64,000 bases of DNA. Source: Allolobophora icterica (lineage: Eukaryota > Annelida > Clitellata > Crassiclitellata > Lumbricidae). Both the position numbers and the translations under genes were made by a program. The notes below the pieces were generated by a model. The model had not been told where the DNA came from and ran no database searches. It worked only from the letters and a program-made list of their open reading frames with translations. Positions within the stretch are counted from its first letter, which is position 1, and every line of letters begins with the position of its first letter. Below, one piece after another: positions 31,640 to 42,048 of the stretch. The stretch is from NCBI GenBank assembly GCA_963556255.1, contig OY744616.1:5001723-5065722 (forward strand), given 5' to 3'.

Positions 31640-32570
31640 GTATTCAGTTTTCTAATTAATGACCCGAGCGATTCCGATCGACCACGCACAGTTCGTATTC
31701 GTGTCGTCCTAGACGAACTTTGCCAAATAACTCTTCGCGTCTAAGAAACCCGACCGGAACCTCCCCATCCTCACCCCTTCACCTCTACCCCGCCTCTCTT
31801 CCAGCCCTCTCCCTTTCATCCGCAACACGGGGTGGTGGAATTACGGTCGATAATCCCTCAACGGAGTTCGACCGAAGCTCACAATTACCTTGGGTAAATT
31901 ATAATCCCCTAACTCACATCACCCCGCCCTACCCTACGTTACCCAGTCCCCTGCGAAAGATCAGACGATCGCAGAGGACGCATGGATCAACGGTCGGAGG
32001 CCTTTATACAGGCAAGGTCGTGACGTGAATGTCAAGGCTTAGCCGTACTATGGCCCCAAGACGGGCAACAGTACCGTTCGTCATAATTGTCCGAAATTAT
32101 CTCCAAGTTTTCGTCCGGCAAATGTCCCATTGCCGAGTCATTATTGCATATCAACGTCGCCGAAAAAACCAATTATCCACGCTTATTTCTGAAGATCACC
32201 GCGTCTCTCTATTCACCAGCGATCTTCCGTGGTTTTCGCCGTCGTGGCTATATATAGATTTATCGGCGCGCAAAGGAACGCACCCGTAAGGAGTCCCGAC
32301 AGGACGGTCGGCATACAGAAACATTCGCCGAGAAAGTAGTGCCATTAAAAGCGCGCCTAAGCACCGTCGTAATTCTGCCGCCGACGACGACGTGGAGATA
32401 AAAAGCTGATGTTATGTGAGGTTTGTGCACCTTCCATATTGCAAGCGATTTCCTGAGCCTCAACAAAAGATCTTTCGGAGTACGGATTGCGCAAACACTA
32501 CATATTCATGAGCGTTAAAAACGTATGAGCCTACTACATATTCATGACCATGCTAATGAACTTTCCATGT
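31640..32570. other. GC-richer unique stretch without recognised gene
   Basis: Contains no PSE, B or C module, no SINE and no microsatellite, unlike its surroundings. Open frames at 31720-32028 and 32029-32289 (plus) have no recognisable domain. A TATATATAG lies at 32250. It could be a regulatory or exon-bearing island, but nothing in the sequence proves it. Confidence 0.4.
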
Positions 32571-32599
32571 AAACATTAAAATACAGTTTCTGCAAGCAC

Positions 32600-32886
<287 letters not shown>

Positions 32887-32964
32887 GTAAACACAAACAT
32901 GCAGTTAAAAAGCATCCACTTTTGACTTTTATATTCAACAAGTTCTATGTATGTAATGAAAACG

Positions 32965-33025
32965 CAACAAGTAAGTAAGTAAGTAATCTTGTATTAGCAC
33001 GAGACAAACGTTCATACTTTACAAC
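32965..33025 (-). mobile_element. 3' tip of the 51-53 kb LINE family
   Basis: Minus strand gtatgaacgtttgtctcgtg, ctaatacaagattac and (TTAC)n match the 3' end at 53110-53165. Confidence 0.7.
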
Positions 33026-33179
33026 AACTGTTACAGTACATAAAGTGGCGAAAGTAGCACATTGGCTCAATATCAGTAGAACATAAAAACTCAATGCATT
33101 ATTACGAAAAGTTTCAGAATGTCTGATTTATCGGCAATTATATCTAGAAAATACAGACTGTCAGAGTTTTATTATTTTA

Positions 33180-33560
33180 TACAAATATTAAAAAACGCAA
33201 AATATCAATAAGTGTGAATAAGCTAGATTCGGCGACTTTGGGCGCTGTAGAAATCTGGAGATTACGTTTACGATAATTGGCGAACAACCCAGGGTGAAAG
33301 ATGTACGCCATTTGCGTTGGTATACGGGGAGAAATCGATACATATAGTTCTGTAACAGTTGTTTCTGTGCCTCCAGAGAAACTCTTTAAAAGCATGTATA
33401 CCCATTCTGTTGTGAATTAAACCGGAGCAATAAAATCTTACATCTCTGACTTCTGCATTCGGGTTGCAGATGTTTGCTACGATCCTCATCGAAATATCAT
33501 CCACATGTTCCGCGATCTTCTACGGGGTTTGGCGGCTAGTCCTTCTCTGTCGCTGGACCC
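33180..33560 (-). repeat. Segment duplicated at 35200-35560
   Basis: Both share aaaacgcaaaatatcaataa, gtgtgaataagctagatt, tttgggcgctgtagaaat and a diverged remainder. A similar LINE tip precedes both (32965 and 35040). Confidence 0.7.
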
Positions 33561-33664
33561 ACTGCGTGGAACAGTTTCTCTGACCACAAGCGCCATCTAT
33601 GAAGACATTCAAACTACAGTAAATGTTCTAGACCAAAGTTTTACAATTTACAGGCTCTCGATAG

Positions 33665-33700
33665 ACACCTTTTAAACGGCGTTAATTGATGGTACATAAG
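33665..33700 (+). promoter_or_regulatory. PSE/TATA unit
   Basis: ACACCTTTTAAACG, TACATAAG at 28 bp, then catggg. Confidence 0.8.
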
Positions 33701-33744
33701 CATGGGTACATTGGCTGGTTGCATGGTAAGAGCGCTCTCTTTAG

Positions 33745-33780
33745 ACACCTTTAATATAATGTCATCCTATGCTATATACG
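33745..33780 (+). promoter_or_regulatory. PSE/TATA unit
   Basis: ACACCTTTAATATA, TATATACG at 28 bp, then tatgg; upstream taagagcgctctctttag. In tandem, 80 bp from the previous unit, with module B starting 40 bp after the TATA. Confidence 0.85.
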
Positions 33781-33814
33781 TATGGCACACGATCGCACTT
33801 TCGATTCAGTCAAG

Positions 33815-33870
33815 TCCGCCGTGTCGATGTCAACGGCCTTTGTTGCCATAAGATGTCGTTAAAAAAATGG
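33815..33870 (+). repeat. Module B repeat
   Basis: cgtgtcgatgtcaacggcct, ttgttgccataagatgtcgt, taaaaaaatggaaact. One of the best copies; lies downstream of a TATA. Confidence 0.85.
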
Positions 33871-33879
33871 AAACTGATA

Positions 33880-34015
33880 TTTCAGCCGATTGCTCGTCTT
33901 GAAACGCTGTGAGTACGGATTAAAGTCTCCTCCCTTGAGACGGCTGCAGTGTAGGGACATTAAGGAAGTCCTTCACTCACAAATGTTCAGCGAAATTCAT
34001 TCATTCATTCATTGA
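33880..34015 (+). mobile_element. tRNA-derived SINE (family A), internally deleted
   Basis: Starts cagccgattgctcgtcttga directly after module B; body gagacggctgcagtgtaggg, tccttcactcac. The tRNA-like part has lost its B-box. Confidence 0.75.
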
Positions 34016-34021
34016 ATGTAT

Positions 34022-34046
34022 GCTGATGATGATGAGGATGATGATT

Positions 34047-34131
<85 letters not shown>

Positions 34132-34132
34132 C
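34022..34132. repeat. (GAT)n microsatellite
   Basis: About 110 bp. Confidence 0.95.
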
Positions 34133-34159
34133 CATATTAATAATAATAGTAATAATATT

Positions 34160-34300
34160 GACTAGCTTTTCCTCATCGGTCTCGCGTTCCCTAAAGGCAT
34201 TTCTGTTTCCCCGGGGTTTCTGTGCTGATTGCGCCTCTGAATAGTTATTCTGCAAGAGGCGCTTTATAAATTTCTAGAAACAATACAATACAATACAATT
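34160..34300 (+). mobile_element. LINE 3' end (CR1/L2-group)
   Basis: Encodes SRSLKAFLFPRGF, then aagaggcgctttataaattt and (ATACA)n tail. Confidence 0.75.
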
Positions 34301-34303
34301 TCT

Positions 34304-34365
34304 GTGTCGACATCAACGGCATTTATTTTCATAAGATGTTGTTTAACTATGCATTCATCCATCCT
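34304..34365 (+). repeat. Module B repeat
   Basis: gtgtcgacatcaacggcatt, tattttcataagatgttgtt, taac. Confidence 0.75.
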
Positions 34366-34384
34366 TCCTTCCAAAGTTCACAAC

Positions 34385-34525
34385 CGCGCACACGATGGCG
34401 CTCAGTAATTGTGAGTGAAGGACTTGCTCACGGTCCATACACAGTAACCGTCTCAGGAAAGAGGATTGACCACATACTCACGACGTTACAAGGCAGGCGT
34501 TCCAACAAATCGGTCAGACCCGCAG
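34385..34525 (-). mobile_element. tRNA-derived SINE (family A)
   Basis: Minus strand: gaccgatttgttggaacgcc head, tcctgagacggttactgtgt, caattactgagcgccat. B-box decayed. Confidence 0.75.
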
Positions 34526-34600
34526 TTTAACGACATCTTGTGGCGAAAATTAGTTTGAACAGTTCTCACCATTCGTATGGCATAATGAATGGGAAAACGT
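34525..34600 (-). repeat. Module B with 5' extension
   Basis: Minus strand: atgccatacgaatggtgaga, actgttcaaactaattttcg, ccacaagatgtcgttaaact. Confidence 0.7.
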
Positions 34601-34642
34601 TTCAGATTTCCTAACCAACTGTACAGCCCTTTGCGTCCCTGC

Positions 34643-34678
34643 CATGTATAGCATCGGATGACGACGTTTTAAAGGTGA
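34643..34678 (-). promoter_or_regulatory. PSE/TATA unit with A-box-like head
   Basis: TCACCTTTAAAACG, TATACATG at 28 bp, then gcaggg; upstream tagagcgctgtctttta. Confidence 0.75.
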
Positions 34679-34798
34679 TTAAAAGACAGCGCTCTATTCA
34701 ATTGGTTTGTTAGCTTGTTTAACAGCAGTGTCATGGTAATCTATATTCTCACTCCATCGTTCAACAGATGCATTTCTTTAACTTGTATAGCATCGTAA

Positions 34799-34834
34799 CT
34801 TATATAGCATCGATTGACAATGGTTCAAGGGTGT
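34799..34834 (-). promoter_or_regulatory. PSE/TATA unit
   Basis: ACACCCTTGAACCA, TATATAAG at 28 bp; upstream agaatgctctcgttaa. Confidence 0.8.
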
Positions 34835-34873
34835 TTAACGAGAGCATTCTAAATTAGGCTATCGGGTCTTATT

Positions 34874-34909
34874 CCTATAGAGCATCGCTTGGTAACGTTT
34901 TGAAGGTGT
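34874..34909 (-). promoter_or_regulatory. PSE/TATA unit
   Basis: ACACCTTCAAAACG, TCTATAGG at 28 bp. In tandem with the unit at 34799, 75 bp apart. Confidence 0.7.
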
Positions 34910-35039
34910 CGTAGGAGTATCCATTTGGTACGGTGTCTCATCTCTTTTTTCCCACTTCTTCGTGTTACAAATTTTCCGCCGCGTTCTATTCCAAGGTCCC
35001 GCTGACGTCATGCCTACCTCGCTCACCTGATGCGTATAA

Positions 35040-35565
35040 ATCTTGACTACTGTTAGCACGAGAAAAGCGTTCATGCTTTATAACAACAATACATACATTG
35101 GCTAAAAGTTGCACAATAGAACAACATCAACAACAAAACAGACGCAATATTATAAATGGCTTCATAATGTCCGAGTTATATATAATTATATAAAAATACA
35201 TACTTTTAAGATTTAGTTTAGTTTATGCAAATATTAAAAACGCAAAATATCAATAAGTGTGAATAAGCTAGATTCCGCGACTTTGGGCGCTGTAGAAATC
35301 TCGAGATTACATCTACGATAATTGGCGAACAACACAGTGCCACAGATCTACGCCCTATGCGTTGGCGTTGACAGAAAATTGTACAGATAATTCTGTTGCA
35401 GCTGTTTTTACTCCTCTAAAGAAACTAAGAAAAAGCATAAAATATTCATTCTGTCGCGGATTAAACCCGAAGCAATAAAATCTGGTCTCTCTTCCTTCTG
35501 CATTTGGGTAACAGACAACCGGAACAGCTGTCGGCTACGATCCTTATCGAAAAATCAACCACAAG
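35040..35565 (-). repeat. Second copy of the 32965-33560 block
   Basis: LINE-tip-like part at 35047-35100 and the duplicated segment at 35200-35560. Direct orientation relative to the first copy, 2.05 kb away. PSE units flank each copy. Confidence 0.65.
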
Positions 35566-35675
35566 TTCCGCGGTCAAGATAAAACGAGGATACCCGAGGA
35601 GAGTGCAATTGATCAGAGCAAAACATCTACCCACAGTTTGTGAGAAACAGTGACCGATTAGAGGCTCTCGTTACG

Positions 35676-35711
35676 AAACCTTTTACACTGCATTAACGGA
35701 TGCTACATAAG
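35676..35711 (+). promoter_or_regulatory. PSE/TATA unit
   Basis: AAACCTTTTACACT, TACATAAG at 28 bp, then catcggg. Confidence 0.65.
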
Positions 35712-35752
35712 CATCGGGAACGTAAAGCGATTGTATAGAACAACCTCATTAC

Positions 35753-35785
35753 ACACCTTTAACGATGTCAACAAAGCTATATAAG
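35753..35785 (+). promoter_or_regulatory. PSE/TATA unit, shortened
   Basis: ACACCTTTAACG, TATATAAG at 25 bp, then aatggg. Small deletions in box and spacer; module B follows 47 bp after the TATA. Confidence 0.7.
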
Positions 35786-35829
35786 AATGGGAGCCAACAG
35801 CTCTTCGCATATTTTAGTGATCAAGGGTT

Positions 35830-35885
35830 CAAGTGCAAGTCGACTTCAACGGCCGTTGTCATAAGATGTTAAAATAATGAAAACT
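35830..35885 (+). repeat. Module B repeat
   Basis: caagtcgacttcaacggccg, ttgtcataagatgttaaaat, aatgaaaactactattc, then a SINE-like head tagccgataattatg. Confidence 0.8.
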
Positions 35886-35913
35886 ACTATTCTAGCCGAT
35901 AATTATGTTAGAG

Positions 35914-36389
35914 CAGCGGTTTTCTAACGGTGATACACGTATCATTAGTGGCACGCGTACCACTACCACTAGTGGTACGCCAGGTGTCGCTAAGTGGTTG
36001 AGGAAAAATTTAGAAAAAATAAAATTTCAATCAGTTTATGCCCATCTTTCTTTGATTAGCTATTGACTATTGAAGTCACTATTCTACGTCCACCACGAGC
36101 TTCTTTTTCTTTAAATTTCCTATGAGTTTAGGCCCATGTGTCTTTTTGAAAAAAAGGACACAGCTCACATTAACACTTTATAATAGTGATTTCATTTTTC
36201 CTTTTTATTGATATGAATACATTCTTCAAACGATATATTAATTTTTTAATTTGTCTACCTACGGTCCTACGCTAATTGCAAAGGGACTTTCCGCTCACCT
36301 GTTGCTTTTAACCTGACCTTTGCTGATGGTACGCCAACCTTCAACTTTTTCCCTGGTGGGTACAATAAAATAATGCTTGAAAACCGCTG
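35914..36389. mobile_element. hAT-like MITE
   Basis: Inverted ends CAGCGGTTTTCTAAC and GCTTGAAAACCGCTG. Imperfect 8-bp flanks tgttagag / agttagac (6 of 8). Internal palindrome around cactagtg. It split the A-box-like head of the following PSE unit: tagccgataattatgttag lies before it and gttagaggtcctccgtagac after it. No transposase frame. Confidence 0.7.
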
Positions 36390-36416
36390 AGTTAGACCGT
36401 TAGAGGTCCTCCGTAG

Positions 36417-36451
36417 ACACCTTTTAAACGGTACCCAACGAGCTATATGTT
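36417..36451 (+). promoter_or_regulatory. PSE/TATA unit
   Basis: ACACCTTTTAAACG, TATATGTT at 27 bp. Confidence 0.7.
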
Positions 36452-36491
36452 AGTCGGATACTTTGATCATTGTTTCGATCACTTTTGTTAA

Positions 36492-36527
36492 ACACCTTTA
36501 AAACATAGTCAATCGATGCTATATAAA
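36492..36527 (+). promoter_or_regulatory. PSE/TATA unit, near consensus
   Basis: ACACCTTTAAAACA, gtcaatcgatg, TATATAAA at 28 bp, then tctggg. In tandem, 75 bp from the previous unit. Confidence 0.85.
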
Positions 36528-36639
36528 TCTGGGATACAGCGTCATTTTCAAATAGGTGAGACGTCGGTAACCGTTTAACTATCAGAAGCAAAAATCCTGT
36601 GACCAGAGGATGTGATAAATTATTTTGTAAACAAAATAT

Positions 36640-36800
36640 GTATCCATCAACATACATGCGTCCCTACATTCACACATACATACACACACAAACATACATA
36701 CATACACATACATACATGCATGCATGCATACATGCATACATACATACATACATACATACATACATACATCAATCATTCAATCAATCAATCAATATCTTTA
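36640..36800. repeat. (ACAT)n and (AATC)n microsatellite
   Basis: Imperfect ACAT then AATC units. Confidence 0.85.
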
Positions 36801-37270
36801 TTGCTATCCATGACAATCATTTACAAATCAATTACAGTTCAGTTCATAATATGTGCTAACAAGGTTCATATTAATCTGATCAAAGAAAATAATTATTTAA
36901 CAATAGATCATTACAGGTATCTCTCAGTTAGATAAACGAAATACACTGTTCATGCAATTTGTTAATTGTCATAGACGGCAATGGGCGTCCCCAAAGGGAT
37001 GGAGTTCCCGCTGGGCAGGGATACCCAAATAAGTCAATTTCCAAATAAGTTTGATGGCGAGAATACTAGCCTCTCTAATTTCAGGAGTGGGAGTACACGG
37101 CAAGTGTAGTCTTATCTATCCTTAACTAGGTATAACAAACTTAAATAAAAAACTTCAGGGCCAGGCTCCAGTGTATACCCTCGTCGATGATCTCGATGGA
37201 GACTTTACTGATATATCCATAGTGAGAGGCGAATTAAGTAGTTAAGAGGAAACGTTTATTAAAGTCAAAT
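36790..37270 (-). mobile_element. Probable LINE 3' untranslated fragment
   Basis: Minus strand reads tgattgtcatggatagcaat, aaagatattgattgattg, a typical LINE terminus with (GATT)n tail. The remainder up to about 37270 has no clear frame. Confidence 0.45.
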
Positions 37271-37316
37271 CAATTTTTGTCTCAGCGGATTTCAGAGGGG
37301 ATAGATTTCCAGATTT

Positions 37317-37495
37317 CCATACATACATACATACATACATACATACATACATACATACATACATACATACATACATACATACATACATACATACATACAT
37401 ACATACATACATACATACATACATACATACATACATACATACATACATACATACATACATACATGCATGCATACATACATACATACATACATATA
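37317..37495. repeat. (ACAT)n microsatellite
   Basis: About 178 bp. Confidence 0.95.
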
Positions 37496-37534
37496 CAGTG
37501 TTATACACATACTTGTCCCGCTTGCATATATTCA

Positions 37535-37950
37535 TTTATTCTGGGAATTTATATAACGCCTCTTCCAAAGTCCTACCAAGAGGTGCTCCCAGCCCAGCCA
37601 CAGCTAAAGAAATGTGATTTGAGGGACTTATACAAAGCAGGCAAGTTTAACCGAGACAGCAAGCGCAGGTTTAGAGGGAGGCCATTCCAGATGGAGGGCC
37701 TCACGACCGAAAGGCCCGACGCTGTCTAATAGCAGTGCGAGCATTCGGGACCAAAAGCTCCCCCATTGCCGAAGAGCGGACAGTTCGACGGGCTGCAAGG
37801 TCAGAGACAGGTCGACAAATTATCAGACAGGAAGCATGGAGCACAGCAAAAAGACACCGCCAGACAAGTGCAGCAACTCGATACGAGATGCGTTGAGAAA
37901 CAGGGAGCAATTGAAGCCAATATATCTTTCTTTCGCAAACAAAATACACA
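37535..37950 (-). pseudogene. LINE C-terminal relic (CR1/L2-group)
   Basis: Minus strand: LQLLPVSQRISYRVAALVWRC, then AARRTVRSSAMGELLVP, RTAIRQRRAF and the 3' end gaggcgttatataaattccc. Frame breaks between segments. Confidence 0.8.
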
Positions 37951-38212
37951 ACATAAATAAATTAATATCAATGGATCAATATCCTATGACTATTAACCAA
38001 GATATGGGGATTTTCACCTCAGACTTCATTATGCATAATCTGGCCGACCATCAGCAACGTTATACCGTGTACCAAGGTTATAAAAAAAGACAGCGTAAAA
38101 ATGTCGGATATATCCGGCACTCAATGGAATACGATTTATTTCCTGCGCCGGATAAATCCGACAGAGCAAGAGAGCGAAAGGGTCACACAGTGGAAACACA
38201 ATGGAAACTACT

Positions 38213-38392
38213 ACGGTAGCCGATTGGTTAGAGCGCTCGTCTCGGAAAGCGCAGAGCACTGGTTTGTTCCTCCTCCCTCAGATGGTTACTGTGTGTAGTG
38301 TGTAGGGACCTTAGGGAAATCCTTGGATCACAATTGCTCAGCGCCATCGACTGATGCCTGGGCATTAGACAGTGGCGCTTAATAAATGAATA
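38213..38392 (+). mobile_element. tRNA-derived SINE (family A)
   Basis: Head ggtagccgattggttagagc, gctcgtctcgg, body agatggttactgtgtgtagt, end ggcgcttaataaatgaataa. Its head is nearly identical to the sequence upstream of many PSE copies. Confidence 0.85.
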
Positions 38393-38400
38393 ATAATAAC

Positions 38401-38409
<9 letters not shown>

Positions 38410-38433
<24 letters not shown>

Positions 38434-38456
38434 TATAACAACAATATATATATATT

Positions 38457-38502
<46 letters not shown>
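38410..38502. repeat. (TA)n with AACAACA interruptions
   Basis: Three TA blocks. Confidence 0.9.
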
Positions 38503-38506
<4 letters not shown>

Positions 38507-38665
38507 GAGGTTAAAAAATGACAATTATGAACATTGTAAGGTGCTGTTTTGACACTTCTAAATGCTGTCTGTTGGACTCTGTTAATTCTGTTTTAAATGT
38601 ATTGTACATACTATTGAATTGTCGTCAACGACCTGTGGTGTCATATGATGACGTTAAACTTTTGA
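38490..38665 (+). repeat. Uninterrupted paralogue of the 4.74-5.64 kb region (empty site)
   Basis: Aligns across the AATT insertion point (38617-38620) of the element at 4799-5495. It ends in a module B variant (gtcgtcaacgacctgtggtg, tcatatgatgacgttaaac). Confidence 0.75.
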
Positions 38666-38689
38666 TTAAAAAAAACACGAGCGCTCGCT

Positions 38690-38885
38690 CAATTTCATGA
38701 TGTTGTACTGTGTAACGCTACGATGAAATGTTTATAAACACTGTTACAATTACAAAATTACAATTACAGCCATTACCTGTCCGTGCCAGTATTTCCAGGT
38801 AGTGCTAGCCGCAAGCGTGCAGAAAGTGGGAGGGCGACGATATTCATTTTTGTTAGGACATAGAGTCGTTAAGCAGCAACTAACA
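38690..38885 (+). repeat. Module C repeat with left flank, duplicated at 57790-57960
   Basis: Shares actgtgtaacgctacgatga, ccaggtagtgctagccg, gggagggcgacgatattcat and gtcgttaagcag with the later copy, direct orientation. Confidence 0.75.
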
Positions 38886-38924
38886 AAAACCCCTACCAAT
38901 TACAGGACGATTAAGGACGTTAAG

Positions 38925-38975
38925 TTCGAAGTGAACGGCCCTGGCTGCTAATACCTATCGTTAAACACTGGATTG
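38925..38975 (+). repeat. Module B repeat (diverged)
   Basis: gttcgaagtgaacggccctg, gctgctaatacctatcgtta, aacactgg; 20 bp before a PSE. Confidence 0.6.
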
Positions 38976-38992
38976 CACAATTTTACTTTTAG

Positions 38993-39028
38993 ACACCTTT
39001 AAAATGATTCCATGTGAAGCCATATATT
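38993..39028 (+). promoter_or_regulatory. PSE/TATA unit
   Basis: ACACCTTTAAAATG, CATATATT at 28 bp. Confidence 0.7.
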
Positions 39029-39229
39029 CTGCACATTGACTATATCCGCGACTTGTTGGACATCTACATTTATTATAGTCTTGAAATCTAGCAGGGCCCT
39101 CTTGTAATGCAACAATCAAATAGTAGTTGTTGAAAGATTCCCGTCGACACAGACGCGATGGGATTACACAGTATTACAAAGACATTAATTGCAAATGAAA
39201 ATAAATCAGAAAACAGTTAATGAAAGAGA

Positions 39230-39395
39230 CTAAGCAGATTACTGAATTCTTTTCTGGTCGTAAATAATAAATAAAATAAGTAAGCAAGTAAGTAAATAAG
39301 CAAGTAAGCAAATGAGTAAATAAAAAAAATCGTAAATAAACAATAGAAATTCTTAGACACATTTTAAACGGATTTTTTCTACGCTGTACTTATAA
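39230..39395 (+). repeat. Segment duplicated at 60815-60965
   Basis: gaattcttttc...cgtaaataataaat and ataagtaag repeats, aataaac and a PSE unit, in the same order in both copies. Confidence 0.7.
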
Positions 39396-39396
39396 G
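39357..39396 (+). promoter_or_regulatory. PSE/TATA unit (decayed)
   Basis: ACACATTTTAAACG, TATAAG at 34 bp. Paralogous to the unit at 60927. Confidence 0.4.
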
Positions 39397-39399
39397 TGA

Positions 39400-39765
39400 C
39401 AATAATTTGAAAGCAGGATTCCTTCCATTCTCCTCGATGACATTTTTTAGGAGAGAGATCCCCCTCAGCGCGTGCCCGATCAATTTCCTCTGCCTCTTTC
39501 TTAATGTATGTATCAAGGATCTTTCTTCTCCAATCCTTGCCATCACTTCTTCATTTGTTTTATGTTCTGTCCAGCTGATCTTCTCCATTCTTCTCCAAAT
39601 CCACATCTCGAAAGCCTCCAGTTTCTTTATGTCCGCCTTCCTCATTGTCCATGTCTCTGATCCGTACAATACCACACCAGTGTCTTTACCATTCTTTTCT
39701 TCAGAGTCCTGTTGATTTTTCCTCTCAATAGCTCTTTCAGTCTTGTGAATGCCTCTTTACCCATG
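39400..39765 (-). pseudogene. RTE-like LINE C-terminal relic
   Basis: Minus strand open frame: MVLYGSETWTMRKADIKKLE, AFEMWIWRRMEKISWTEHKT, NEEV...RSLIHTLRKRQRKLIGHALR. Characteristic RTE-type C-terminus. It is absent from the duplicated segment near 60.97 kb, so it inserted after or into one copy. Confidence 0.85.
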
Positions 39766-39794
39766 GATTGGATGAATTAACAAGATGAAATCGG

Positions 39795-39934
39795 AACCAA
39801 TCTTCGTTTAGCCTAACCTCAGAGGGGTTGACGGAGGAACTATAACTTCGAAACAACCTATGGCTTAGCGGAGATATAAACTCCCAACCCATATATTGAC
39901 AGTCATGACGCTAACCACTTGACTAGCGTGGGCC
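39795..39934 (-). mobile_element. tRNA-derived SINE (family C)
   Basis: Minus strand: tagtcaagtggttagcgtca, tgactgtcaatatatgggtt, gggagtttatatctccgcta. Other copies at 50748 (plus) and 61040 (minus). Confidence 0.8.
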
Positions 39935-40125
39935 CAGTGTGATACTCGTTAACCTTAACGATAACGAAAATGTTCGTTAAAATGATTTCGTTAACGATAG
40001 CTATAACTGTAACTAAAAAATATCATTAACAATAACTATAACTATAACGAAAATAACACTAACGAAAATTCATCGCTATTTTCGTTAATGAAATAAAAAG
40101 TGCAATATCGATAAACATGAGAACG
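39935..40125. mobile_element. hAT-like element end, GTTAACGATAACG-rich
   Basis: CAGTGTGATACTCGTTAACC then ttaacgataacgaaaatg; nearly the reverse complement of 42395-42591. It abuts the SINE head. No matching right end with a shared flank was found, so this may be a solitary end. Confidence 0.55.
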
Positions 40126-40129
40126 TGAG

Positions 40130-40700
40130 GTTTCTTTTTGATGGAAAGATAATTTTCTTTCGATTGTTAATATTAGAGTGAGAAACTTGTTTGATTTTAA
40201 TTTTCTATGTTAAAAGGAATATTATAAAAAAAGTTATCATGTTTAAATTAGAATGTTCGCAATAAAAATCAAATTGAATACACAGTTAAAAGAAAACGAG
40301 GTTGTATTTTTAATGGAAAAATTCATTAAATATCTGTTGTAGACAGTAATTCCACATGTAGGCCCTACTGTAGCCATTAAGTATCAAATTGAAATCTGAG
40401 TAGCAACATTTTGTTTTTTTGGCAATTTCAGTTTTTTGCATTTGTTTGAGTCATAGAAATTTTCTGGGGTGGGGTAATTTTCTTTGACATAATTTTTTTA
40501 GGGGTTCTTGAATGTTTGACAGTTATTGACAATTCAACAATGTTGTAAGCAAGTTGAACGATATTTATTGCGATTTTCATCATTTTATATTAAGGCTATA
40601 ACACGTAATAGAGGTATTTAAAGGAATACTCTTCTTTCCTTACAGGAATAATACAACGGAGGTGTTAAAGGATCTCATATCTTACTTGGAATTGCATTAG
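40130..40700. other. No feature recognised
   Basis: AT-rich, unique-looking. An ACACCTCCG box (minus, 40675) lacks a TATA. Confidence 0.4.
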
Positions 40701-40872
40701 TTAGACAGTTTATGGATATACTAGGGCTGTTGGCTTCACCCTCTTCGTTTTTCCATACTTTGGACTGGCACTACATTCTGCTATTGACACTGCGGATAGT
40801 AACCGAGTTGATCACGGAATTGTGTCTAAATTCTGCACTGCACTGCATTTTCCCGTCTCCGCTGTCATCTAC

Positions 40873-41290
<418 letters not shown>

Positions 41291-41409
41291 TTTGAAACAA
41301 TATTTCCTATCGACACGATGCCTCGTTAAACTTGCTGATCCATTCTAATAGGCACCTTGTCAACCCCATTAGATGTCATTCAAAACTTGATTGCACCGTG
41401 TGCATTTAG

Positions 41410-41445
41410 ACACCTTTAAAACGCTCGTAAATGACCTAATAATAA
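41410..41445 (+). promoter_or_regulatory. PSE/TATA unit (altered TATA)
   Basis: ACACCTTTAAAACG with AATAATAA at 28 bp. The paralogue at 58155-58190 has AATAATAT. Confidence 0.6.
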
Positions 41446-41524
41446 GCGAAGGCATCGGAGAACTTTAATCATAATGAAAAACTCAAGGTAATCTTTGTCC
41501 GGCAGATCATTCTGCCAATAGTAA

Positions 41525-41605
41525 AGTAAAGATAACTCCGCCGAAACCGCTTTCGAGTGGTGCCAGTCCCTAGCCTGAGAAAGCGGAGGACGACATCTTT
41601 AGAAC
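41525..41605 (+). repeat. Module C repeat (partial)
   Basis: ctccgccgaaaccgctttcg, agtggtgccagtccctagcc, gagaaagcggaggacgac. Confidence 0.65.
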
Positions 41606-41733
41606 TAATTAAAAGCACCAGACCCTATTGCAAATGCTAGTCGATTGCTTCTTTATGCAACCGAGTGTCTAGTGTAAAACAGCGGCGCTAAAAGAATTCA
41701 GCTACCATATTGACCACAACTATTTACCTGTTT

Positions 41734-41768
41734 TATTTATAGAAATGTGGCAAAAGTTTTAAAGGTGT
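41734..41768 (-). promoter_or_regulatory. PSE/TATA unit
   Basis: ACACCTTTAAAACT, TATAAATA at 27 bp. Confidence 0.65.
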
Positions 41769-41794
41769 AGTATACTAAGATTGAATTATGCGGC

Positions 41795-41915
41795 TTGTAA
41801 AGACATCTTGTGGCTTGTTAAGACCATTTACAAAGGTTATTTCCTGTTTAATGATAAGTACCAGCGTTTGGATCCCAACAGTTTAGCGACATCTCGTGGC
41901 ATATTGGCATTCTGT
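41795..41915 (-). repeat. Two module B fragments
   Basis: Plus readings gtaaagacatcttgtggctt (41796) and gtttagcgacatctcgtggc (41880) are reversed module B ends. Confidence 0.5.
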
Positions 41916-42048
41916 ATACGATTTCAGTCGACAGTAGTCTTAGCGCCTTCTCATTGGACGGTTCAGCACTGATGAATATCCATGAGTAATGACGTCACTA
42001 ATACCGCAGTTATTACATATGATACTCTGTCACTACCCGTGGTGTCAG

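Noticed and set aside
40640..40675. Minus-strand ACACCTCCG box
   Set aside because: No TATA-like sequence at the required distance.
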